Below, in pieces: positions 49,413 to 58,559 of a stretch of DNA of 64,000 nt (position 1 is its first letter; each line of letters opens with the position of its first letter). Source of the stretch: Lindgomyces ingoldianus (Eukaryota > Ascomycota > Dothideomycetes > Pleosporales > Lindgomycetaceae); NCBI RefSeq assembly GCF_010093535.1, contig NW_022985186.1, forward strand, positions 1-64,000, given 5' to 3'. The notes beneath the pieces are model-generated. The model was not told where the DNA came from. It worked only from the letters and a program-made list of their open reading frames with translations, and did not search any database. A program made the translations under genes and the position numbers.

Positions 49413-49498
49413 CCTATGTATACCACTTATCAGTATATTTCTCATTCCGAGCCTATAATACATCGGAGTCTATTACTTTATTAGACGTAGTTCGCCGC

Positions 49499-49592
49499 TG
49501 TAAAGGCGAGGCTCCGCACCACTCCGCCATGACAACAAAAATGTACAAATAATCAACCAACGGATCATTCGCGTGGGGAATAGTATATATGC
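49499..49592 (-). repeat. Dispersed MITE-like repeat, partial copy
   Basis: The minus strand matches 54046-54143: both contain TATATACTATTC, CGTTGGTTGATTAT and GGCGGAGTGGTGCGGAGCC and end near CTTTACA/CCTTACA. No matching target duplication is seen at this copy. Confidence 0.7.
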
Positions 49593-49910
49593 GATACTGT
49601 GGCCGGCGCCAAACGTTACTGACGTGCTGCTAACTGAATTCGGCGAGGGAATATCCCTATCATTATCATTCCGCAACCGCCCCATATCTCGCGGGAGGTG
49701 GAAGGGTGGCTTTCTAGAGTGGCAAGCCGAGGGTGCATTTCGTTAATCATGAAAACCACGCGGCGCCATTAGTCCTTGTAAACAATACCACCCGACCGTT
49801 ACCCAAAGACCTAATTGCGGTGCAGCTGAATCGGTTGATGATCACCACTGGACTTGCATATATGGCATGTATGCCATTTCTAAAGGCATGACCCCATACC
49901 CGGTCTCCAC
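49593..49910. other. Intergenic, nothing recognised
   Basis: Balanced DNA between the MITE-like repeat and the pseudogene fragment. Confidence 0.4.
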
Positions 49911-50242
49911 GTGGGTAATTCTTCCACCGGCACGATTATATTAGCAAACGGAACGACAAGTAATGGAACGAAGAGCGTTACAACATCAGTCATTGAATGT
50001 AACGTTGGCTGCTTCAATGTCCTATCTATTGCTTCTATCCTAATGGTTATTGCTAGTCTATTTCACCCCGTTATTCATTACTCTCTCACCCTAGATATCT
50101 CGAGCCTCGCGACTAGGAACAATCTATATATACCGCTTCTCACTGCCGGAACTTCGTGGAGGCGTACGACCGTGCCGAACTCCCAAAGAGCATGAAAGTA
50201 CAATTTAGGGCCAACAATTTCGGTAGTTTCTTACTGGAGTGA
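49911..50242 (+). pseudogene. C-terminal fragment of a fungal membrane protein gene, frameshifted
   Basis: The frame from 49911 reads GNSSTGTIILANGTTSNGT, VIECNVGCFNVLSIASILM and SLTLDISSLATRNN, resembling the C-terminal end of a common multi-pass fungal membrane protein family (Asn/Thr-rich loop, last membrane segment, then LDISSLA). At about 50150 the homology continues in another frame as TFVEAYDRAELPKSMKVQF and ends at a TGA (50240-50242), so a 1-bp indel broke the frame. The N-terminal bulk is absent upstream. It does not look RIP-decayed. Family assignment is from pattern memory only. Confidence 0.5.
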
Positions 50243-50594
50243 GGCAATATCATCTAGTCTGAGCGGCATTGCCGATCTATGAAATTGCCTTGCTTCGCCG
50301 TGATGCAGTTTACCAATTTGTAAGCGATGTTGGGGATTTATAATCAGCTGCTGCACAGTTACAAACCGGCTTGCTGCTTTTGCGGTTGCATGAGGTGGAA
50401 AACAAAAGAATCTATGACTGGGCGTGGGGATGCAAGATATACCACAGTAACTGGAAAATGGAATATAGGGCATCCAACCTGGCAGATGTCACTTGCGGAC
50501 TCGCTACATTACACCTAACTTTAGAAGTCTGCTCATCTGCAAATTTGGGGGAATTTGCTTAAAGAACAGAGGAAAAACATATGTCTATGCCGAA
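50243..50594. other. 3' flank of P450; nothing recognised
   Basis: Short frames (50327-50562) overlap in several phases without motifs. Confidence 0.4.
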
Positions 50595-52487
50595 CTAACA
50601 TCGTCGCCGCAGCCTCACTGGGATTTTAGACGCTGGACGCGAAATCCCAACGCCAAAGCCTTGAAGAGAAACATCCTCTTTCACACCTCTACCGTCCCCG
50701 AGAATCTCACAGTCGAACAAGGTCACAATCAAAGCAGATGTGAGCAATATCTGGCGTTTCGCAAAGTGGCGGCCAGGACATTGTCGCGGTCCGCCTCCGT
50801 ACGGCATCCACGATCCTTCCAGGTCTTTTGTCGAAAATGCAGGAGTCGAAGTGGGGTGTGTAGGCTCCTTGAGGAATCTTCCAACCCAGAACTGGTCGAT
50901 AGGGTAGTCGTTGTTCACACCGGTGTTCCATGCTTTCGTATCCATGTGTGCGCAGGTTGTACTTGTGACGATCACTTTCCGTCTCGGAATGACCCAGTCT
51001 CGTATGTCCATGTCGACCTTATCCGGCATTCTGATCATATAGAAGTGCATTCTGAGGCGCAAGGTCTCGGCATAGACGGCTTGGAGAACTGGCTGGCGGA
51101 GTAATGCGTCGATATTAAAACGGATGCGGCCATCTGGACCAGGTATTCTACAAGCATCCACCTCGCCTCTGACTTTTTCGAGCAGTTCAACGTCTCTGTA
51201 CAATTCGAAAACGGTCCAGGACGTAGTGGCGATAGAATTTCTTGCTCTGAAGAAGGTCAGTGTATGATACACCATATGTGGGTGGTTAATGTTGTAGCTT
51301 ACGCCCATATCGCTCCGAAATCTTCAGACGCGATAGCGTCATGATCAAAACCGTCCATTTCAAGAAACATATTCTGCCTGTCTCGAAAGAAGGTGGCCCC
51401 CCAAAACGGATCGTCGCCGTCTGCTCCTCTTGCAGAGTCTGTGTAATTTTCTCGTGCATGCTTTTGCCAGATTCTAACGGCATTCAGAACCCTTTTCCGG
51501 ACGGCGTAAGCCCTCGGAGCGAGGATCCATGGCATGCCTGAGACGGAGGTCAGTTCATTCGGATGCATACTACCGTCTATAGAGCAACGTACCCTGAAGG
51601 TAGGTCTGTAGATTACGATCAAAATCCCAAAAGTCTTGCAGAAATGTCGGATTCAACCGTAGAAGATGAGGTCCGCAGAGTGCGTTAACAAATGAAATGG
51701 TAGCTTCATCTCCAACAAGCCGCATTAGGTCTGTGCAATGTTCCCAGTCGGAACCTTCAAAGCGAGATTGCAGAGTGCACATTCTCGTGGTGATATCGTC
51801 TGCAAACCGGCTCCAGAAGGGCAGGAGTCCTTTCCCCTCCAGTAATTTGACCAAGGTTTGGTATACGCGATAGTCGACACGATTCCTTGCCTCCACGGTG
51901 CTGTCGGGGTGAGGTACGCGGCCGCTGCCGGAATTATCTTTATCGTACAAGCTTAGCGCCTTCGGAGGCAACCCGAAAGCGTATCCTAGAGCAAATTTGA
52001 CAAAGGGGACTGACGTGCATGCCCAAGAGTTCTTGAAAATAACTTTAATGTTCTCTGCACCCTGAACGACATAAAATTCGTAATTGAGTATCTTGACTCG
52101 GACTGGATGTGACCTTTGGAAGAAATTGCTACCAGAGAATATGAGTGACGGGAAACTTGACAGAGAGAGAAATGCGTTCTCATGATCATCTTACTGTGAG
52201 TTCAGGACGAAACCCCTTGGGTTCCAGATGTATGTAAGTGGCAGACTTCCTAGCAGTGGAAACACATATAGTTCCGTTGGTGGGGTAAGTTTGGAATTGT
52301 CTTGTTTCGTGCATTCCCGGAAGTGTTTATGTTTGTAAATGTAATGAAGTAAGAGCAGAGTGACAACTGCGAGAAGAAGGCTCCAATACTGGTATGATTC
52401 CTTTGGAAAAAGATTAAGAATCTTTAAGTTGAAGGATAAGAATGTAGGGCCGCGTAGTGGGATAAATTCGAGTGCTGGGCAACCCAT
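50595..52487 (-). CDS. Cytochrome P450 monooxygenase (CYP7/CYP8-like fungal clade), four exons
   Basis: Exons on the minus strand: 52487-52195, 52128-51593, 51537-51303, 51246-50595, joined by introns of 66, 55 and 56 bp with GT...AG ends; the sum is 571 codons plus TAG. Residues about 32-51 (YQYWSLLLAVVTLLLLHYIY) are the ER membrane anchor, followed by the Pro-containing hinge LTPPTELYVFPLLGSLP. Visible P450 landmarks: MPWILAPRAYAVRKRVL in the C-helix/B' region; the I-helix region WAARNSIATTSWTVFEL, lacking the usual acidic-Thr pair; K-helix ExxR as ETLR (414-417); and the haem-binding loop PYGGGPRQCPGRHFAK with Cys511. This I-helix and the GGGPRQCPGRHFAK loop are typical of fungal P450s related to CYP7/CYP8. 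Substrate unknown. The frame can be extended upstream of 52487 only through a TTG codon. The gene looks intact, without RIP. Confidence 0.88.
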
Positions 52488-53716
52488 TGTCCTATCATAG
52501 GGAATCGGGTTCGGGGTTCGCAACAGCCGGAGTTCCAGCCGTGAGGAAGAGAAACGGGATCTTGTGATCTACCTTTCTTGAAGCTTTCTTGGCAAAAGAT
52601 GGTCAAAATCGGGAAGTGACAGGATCATGGTATGGTAATTTTATTGCTCCCACGGCTGGACTCCCGGAGATGTGGAACATGTGTGATGACCTCGGAAGGC
52701 TTTGAAGAACTGTTCCCGCTAAGCCGATATTGGCCGAGTGCTGCGCCAACCTTTGGTGGCGCGATTTAACTTTAGTTTCCGGCTGCCTCGCTTCAACATT
52801 TCGACAGTTCAAGGACTGTAATCTTGGGGTGGCGGTGGTGCAGCGGAAGTGTGTTGTATTGATGTGGTACTGATTCATCTGGAGCCTCTAGGGCAACCGT
52901 GGTATATATAGAGAGGTACAGACCATAGTAGATGGTAGGTTGGCCTGGTGACAAGGACGCTTGCGAGCATGTCAACCGTGATTATAACGCAAACATTGAT
53001 CGAAGGGTAATGGATAGGGGTGTAGTCAGTGCGCTTGTTTACCAGAGTAACTCTGTGTCCGGGGGCTTTTGACTCTTTTTCGGAGATTTTCTATCGCCGC
53101 TTTTGGAGTCACTTCCACCTAAAGCGCCAAGCCTAACCTCTCCAGCCCGTCAGCTTTCCTCGCCCAGCCCCCGCACTGCCCCGCCGTCCCGTTGTATGCG
53201 TGATCGATTCTAAAATCCACAACAACTGAACGAGCCCAAAACTAGACCGTATCCATCCTATTAATATATTATCGACACTAAGAACCAGCATCTTCGGGAG
53301 TTCAAACTAGACTTAATTCCTTCCCTAGATGAGTATAGTAGTCGGTTGGGTATAGTTCTTTTTGGTCATTTGCGCTTTAAAAACTATGTATCTACCGTGC
53401 ATAGGGTATCAATCTTTGACCGGCTAGATTATTAATCAAAAAGAGGATTGATTGTCCGAGATAAGAGTCTCCAGCTGCCATTTGTGCCAGAGATTGGAGG
53501 CTAAGGTAATTGCTGAGTCAGCTGAGCGACTAGCCTGTTTTCCTTTATCTCAGCGAGCTCAGACGGTCGAGGGCTTTGATTAGCGCCACACTATACTTCT
53601 TAAAGTAAAGCTGTTTTTTTATAGTCTGCTGAGTTTTTTCTAAACTAATTAAAAGCTATAGTTTTCTTAAAGCGCCTCCTATCTAAGAGACTTTAGTGCG
53701 CTGGTGTAAGCGCAAT
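52488..53716. other. 5' flank of P450 and intergenic; no gene recognised
   Basis: Mostly balanced DNA that becomes AT-rich near 53590. Frames at 52603-52975 have no motif. The P450 promoter should lie here, but no defined element is visible. Confidence 0.4.
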
Positions 53717-53721
53717 GCTTC

Positions 53722-54011
53722 TGTCAGATATACGCACCTACTGTCAAGACAGGAGGAACGCTTGACGAAAGCTGCTACATAGTACGAGCAATAAGCTCGA
53801 ACAGTATGTTGCTGCAAATTGCTGCATGTTGCAAGCTGGTCGCGCATAGGGCAAGTGCGCGAGGGACTCGGATCGGAAAAACAAAAGCCGAGCAACACGA
53901 GTAGAGCAGAAAAAGGATCGAAAAATCAATACAATCAATCATCATCCCATACATCACATCCAAACCCATCATTCATCTCAGGAAGCCTAGAAACAGTGCT
54001 TCAATCTGACA
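53722..54011 (+). mobile_element. Solo LTR-like insertion, TGTCAGAT family, copy 3
   Basis: 290 bp, TGTCAGAT...ATCTGACA, flanked by the perfect 5-bp duplication GCTTC (53717-53721 and 54012-54016). It has the shortest minisatellite of the three (two units, 53809-53828). Immediately to the right is a second small repeat whose far end is also followed by GCTTC. Confidence 0.92.
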
Positions 54012-54016
54012 GCTTC

Positions 54017-54143
54017 TGTAAGGCCGAGATGGTGCTTACGTGCGACAGGTATATATACTATTCTGCACCCAAAAATCAACGTTGGTTGATTATTCGTACC
54101 TTTTGGTTGTATTGGCGGAGTGGTGCGGAGCCCTGTCCTTACA
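54017..54143 (+). repeat. MITE-like repeat adjoining the solo LTR
   Basis: The 127-bp unit starts TGTAAGGCC and ends GTCCTTACA, imperfect inverted ends, and is followed by GCTTC (54144-54148), the same 5 bases that precede it. Its right 100 bp match 49499-49592 in inverse orientation. Confidence 0.6.
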
Positions 54144-54149
54144 GCTTCT

Positions 54150-54700
54150 AATCCTCTTAATAATTTTTAGCTCTTTTTAGGTAGCTACAACTCTCTTACT
54201 TTCTCTATACTATTATTAGTACTATACTTATAATTAATTCTACTTTAATAGGAAAATTCTAGCTTTTATGTGTAAAAACATATTATTTATTATTGTTTTT
54301 TTACCTAACGCTAGCTCTATTATATCTTCTATTTTAATAACATTATTTTAAGGCTTTTATACCTTCTAGCATTTTAATCTACAGTATATTTTAGAGGCTA
54401 AATTAAGGTAGGTTAGTTTATCTTAGCTATTATTAATAGTTAAATGTAAGTAGATAGACTAGTAGAGGATAAGGCTAAAAAGAACAGTTGCGTGTTAAGA
54501 TGTGTGCAATGCTAAGCGTATAATTTTTATAGTTAAAATGTTAGAAATTTATTTAAAAATAGTCTAAAGTAGATTATATATACTCTTTAAGTAATTAATT
54601 CTAATTATAGGCGCTGTAATAAGCTGTATGTAATAGTATTTTATATAGGAGTTTCTAGTAGGTTAATAGACAAAGCTTTGCACACGTTGCGCTGCACTAA
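54150..54700. other. AT-rich relic, unassigned
   Basis: AT-drifted DNA without recognisable protein or terminal repeat. Confidence 0.4.
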
Positions 54701-54705
54701 AGTCC

Positions 54706-54796
54706 CTTAGACAGCAGCCAAGAAGGAAGAAGCCCCAGCAGGGGTCCGAAAGTATCTATACTATTTGTGTAGTGTCTTCTTGGCATGCTGTCTAAG
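54706..54796. repeat. Small hairpin (inverted repeat) element
   Basis: CTTAGACAGCAGCCAAGAAG (54706-54725) pairs with CTTCTTGGCATGCTGTCTAAG (54776-54796) with one extra base, spacer about 50 bp. It could be a very short MITE or a structured RNA; no duplication is obvious. Confidence 0.6.
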
Positions 54797-55785
54797 CTAG
54801 CTGAGATAAGTTTTCCTTGCACGCCCGCACGGCTTACACACACCGTACCCCGAGCGTCGAATTTTAAGATGTGGATAACTAGGATAGGTCTGCTGGCGTT
54901 GCGGCTGAGCTGCGCTATAAAGGATTTAGCGACCCTTGTGATCGTTAATGGTTCTAAATTAGATCACTAGGTCATTTTCTACCCCTCCCTTTACCGTTAT
55001 TTGGCGCCTTTTGTCATGGGACCGCGTTATTTTATCTCAGAGCACTTTTTCTAAGTGCGTTGCACGTTAGACTTATTTAACTAGCGTGGTTTAGTTTAGT
55101 TCATTTACCCCGACCTGTCCCTATTATGGGATATGCGGGCTACCATTACTCTGTGTCGCGTACAGCTATCCGTCTACATATATCCTTCTGCTGTGCTAGC
55201 TGGGAGGTTGACCTTTTAGCAAACGCAACACTCTGTTAACTATTAATAATCCTTGGGTTGTGCTAGCTGTATACAAGATAATGATCCATTAATAGAAGCC
55301 GACCACTTAAAACTCTAAGTTGCTTCTCGATAACGGTGGGCAGACACCTCTACGCGGTGCTGGGGACCAGCACTCGAGTAGCAATTCTGTCTGCTACTTG
55401 GGGAAGCTAAGATCTGCCTACAAGAGAGGGAAAATAGAGGCACCAAGCTCATGGTTCCTCGACGCGTCCATTAACACCGTACCCTGGTCATCGAAAACAA
55501 CGACGGGTAGCTAGTATAAAGGTGGGAATTTTGTAGGGCGGATAGCACCGAGAGCAAGATCTTGGACAGAACAGGAGCCTGTCGCAGGAGAGACGAATCG
55601 CTGGGAAGCCTCACTTGTCAGGATTCAGACCTCTGTACAGGTCATACGACCTCGAAACCGGTCACGTGGAGCTATACAGTCCTATTGTAGGGCATCTAGC
55701 CTTACATTACCATGCTAGGAAATCCTCCTATATAGAAGGAGCTTTTCTGGTTGAAACCTGTTATTCGCATTCGCAGGGTCGCCTC
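54797..55785. other. Balanced stretch before the Copia element; no gene
   Basis: Short frames (54785-54970, 55320-55514) show no convincing domain. Bases just before 55786 are the left flank of the Copia element. Confidence 0.4.
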
Positions 55786-55991
55786 TGTCGCACGTGTCTC
55801 ACGCGATATCATACCCATGTACTGCACTATTCACTCATTAGGCATAGCTCCTATCTCGTACAGTATATAGTCAGCTCAGAGCTCTATCGAGCTCCTCAGA
55901 CCTTACAATACACTTGTTCAATCCACCTTGTTTAGATCTCGCTCCCTTGTCAAGTTGTTTGCCATATGCCCCCTCCTCAGCTCATGCAAGA
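55786..55991 (+). repeat. Copia 5' LTR
   Basis: 206 bp, TGTCGCACG...ATGCAAGA, nearly identical to the solo LTRs at 46989-47194 and 9408-12586 (split). The right end abuts the primer binding site, confirming the LTR boundary inferred from the solo-LTR target duplications. Confidence 0.9.
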
Positions 55992-56001
55992 GTTATGAGC
56001 C
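55992..56001 (+). promoter_or_regulatory. Primer binding site, initiator-Met half-tRNA type
   Basis: GTTATGAGCC directly follows the LTR. It is the reverse complement of GGCTCATAAC, the anticodon stem-loop of initiator tRNA-Met (CAT anticodon). Copia-type elements are known to prime from a half-tRNA-iMet. Confidence 0.8.
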
Positions 56002-56085
56002 TAGAGTTGCGCTCCTGACTAGTCCTCTAGTCACCACTGCACAGTTAGCTTTTGCATCTAGCTTCAGGGCCCTGCAAACCTTAAC

Positions 56086-56361
56086 ACATATTAATTACAG
56101 ATTGCTTACTACTTAAGCCTAATTAACTAGACAATAACCTTCTGTCTATTCTAAAACATATTAATCACAGATTGCTCACCACTTAAGCCTAATTAACTAG
56201 ACAATAACCTTCTGTCTATTCTACACATATTAATTACAGATTGCTCCCTACCTAAGCCTAATTAACAGGATAATAACCTTCTGTCTATTCTAAAACATTA
56301 ATTACAGATTGCTTACTAGCTAAGCCTAATTAACTAAACAACAACCTTTTTATCTACTAAA
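56086..56361 (+). repeat. 70-bp tandem repeat, four units, in the Copia leader
   Basis: Units start at 56086, 56156, 56225 and 56295, each with ACATATTAATTACAG near the start, CTTAAGCCTAATTAAC in the middle and CCTTCTGTCTATTC near the end. The fourth is more diverged. It lies between the primer site and gag. Confidence 0.9.
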
Positions 56362-56599
56362 GATAACTCTCACTATTAATGCTTCTATACAGCTTACTAA
56401 AAAGAGCAACTAGCAGCCCTAGTTTAGTTGCATTAAGACACAAGCAACTAGAGAATGTGTCTAGAAGTATATTAATCTAGATCTTTTACTAGAAAATCTT
56501 CTAGTTAACACTATGCTATAGAGGCCTAAGGTTATAAAGTTTTATACAGGCAGCACCTAGCTTAGTCTAAATCCTATAGTCTCTAACCTAAACCTTAAT

Positions 56600-58226
56600 A
56601 ATTAATAATGCTACATAATAGCCTATAAAGACTACTGTAATAATTTAAGGTTATTCTAAACTTAACATAAAGCTTTATTAAACATCTATGTGCTTATTAA
56701 GAGCACTATTAACGCATTAAACTACTTTATTATTAGAGATAAAAAACAATTTATAAAAAGCTAAAGGCCTTAAGGGCAATTCTAAAGCTTTTTAATAAGT
56801 AGCTTAAGTAGAGCGCATAAATAGCATATAACTGCGTAAAAAAGTAGTTATTAAAAATAAAATAGAACTAATAGATTACAGCGTACAAGAACGCATATAT
56901 TAATGCTAAATTAGTCTACCTGCTAAATGTAACAGAATATTAACTACACTATAACTTTATGTTAGTAATTTTAGACGTAAACTCTAGATGCGCAGTAGCT
57001 ATTTAATTAATCCTAGTCTAGTATAAATAGACTAATAAGGATCTACCTAATTTTCTTACTAGCTGTCTAGAGTTCTTTAAAAATTAGTAATAATTACAGC
57101 TAGCTTAGTAACCTAGTGTTACCTATAGCAGTTTTACTACATACTAAGAACGCTTGTCTACACTAGAACAGCAGTAACAGCAGTTTATATGCAACTTCTG
57201 TAGAGGTTGCTATAAATTAAAAAACTATAGAATTAATAATTCTTAACTAAAACTTAAAAAGTTTTAGATTTTTACTTTTCTTTAGTAGAAATATAATAAG
57301 CAGATAAGCAGTAATTCTTAGCTTAAAGTAAAAGCTAAGCTGCTTAAAAATAAAGACCTTTCTTTACTAAGAAACTAACTAAACTAAGGAAAAGAACGCA
57401 GTAGATAGAAAGGACGCAGAAGGAGTAGCAATAATAGCAACTATTATTAGCTAATTTAATTGTCTAATTATGCAACTTAATTATATAATTAAAGCCTATA
57501 GTCTTAACCTAGTCTATATCTAAATGTAATCTCTAAGACGCTAGCTTCTAATAATTCTACTAACTAGAATCTACTTAATGCTTTAACTAGCACTAGGTAA
57601 TTAGCAGCTACTTTTATAAGCTTTATAATAAACCTTATAAGTAAGAAACATGCTATAAAGCTAGATAACAAAGAGAATTCTTTTTAGCACTTATAGATCT
57701 TAGATTCTAGAGTAGACATCTATGTTTATAATAATCTAGCTAACTTTTAATAGACTTAGAGCTTATTCTTATTAGACTAACTTAGGGCTAGCAGCTAACT
57801 TCTTTTTATACTAGCATAGGGCACAGTTACACTTACTGTAAAGGGTCTTAAAGGACCTACTAAGATAAACCTAAATAACATAGCTTATATCTTTAGCATA
57901 TTTACTAGTCTTATATCTTTTTTATAAAAATAGGATATACACTTTAACTTTAAAGACAACTTTATATATAAATAACTTTATAATAGCACTTAATTACTAA
58001 TTTGCTTTACTACTTAAACTAGGGGTTACTAAGCTCTAGTATTGCGCATAGAGGATCTATCTATTAGATCTACCTTACTAATAGTTATAGCTGCTAAAGA
58101 CCTTACACAGAGACGCTTTTATTTAAGCTATAAATAGTAACCTATTACACAAGACGCAACTGCCCTCTATTATATATAGAGATGCATTAGCCTAGAAGCA
58201 GTCACACGCCTCTATAAGTTAGTTAC
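56600..58226 (+). pseudogene. Copia gag-protease-integrase relic (5' part)
   Basis: Gag shows a damaged zinc knuckle CNFCRGCYKLKNY (about 57189-57225, His and last Cys replaced by Tyr). Protease reads ILDSRVDIYVYNNLANF (about 57700-57750; DSG is now DSR). Then GTVTLTVKGLKGPTKINLNN and AYIF, CFTT and RGY follow, and DATALYYI plus SLEAVTRLYKLV fill the gag-pre-integrase region up to the Gypsy insertion. TAG/TAA stops at former Gln/Trp codons mark RIP. Confidence 0.85.
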
Positions 58227-58544
58227 TGTCACGGTATCCTCCCCAGATCCCAGACATAACCGTATTGGACGCGTACTAGAGTATTATTAGTGCACGTCTA
58301 ACATAAACACAACACAACACAGATATAAACTTAAGCATAAACTGCCTTAACACTAACTAAACCTAGAACAGGCTTAATTTATACTTAAAGCGCTTAGACT
58401 TCTAAGCTAAGTATTTAATTACTAATTTCTTTCTAAACTTTTCTGTTCCTTACATAATGTCTTGTACCTACTATAATACCTTATGTAGTAATTAAACTAG
58501 ACCTTTATAAAGCTTTATAACCTTACTTATGCATAATTATAACA
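58227..58544 (+). repeat. Gypsy copy 2, 5' LTR
   Basis: Begins TGTCACGGTATCCTCC (undecayed), ends ATAATTATAACA (decayed). Confidence 0.95.
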
Positions 58545-58559
58545 TTATGTTGTGTTAAA

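Noticed and set aside
52488..52523. Upstream extension of P450 exon 1
   Set aside because: The first codon at 52523 is TTG on the minus strand; the first in-frame ATG is at 52487.
55320..55514. Ankyrin-like LLDNGGQTPL frame
   Set aside because: A single ten-residue resemblance without repeat structure, start or neighbours.
55615..55935. 106-codon frame running into the Copia LTR
   Set aside because: Its C-terminal half is LTR sequence; no domain in the rest.
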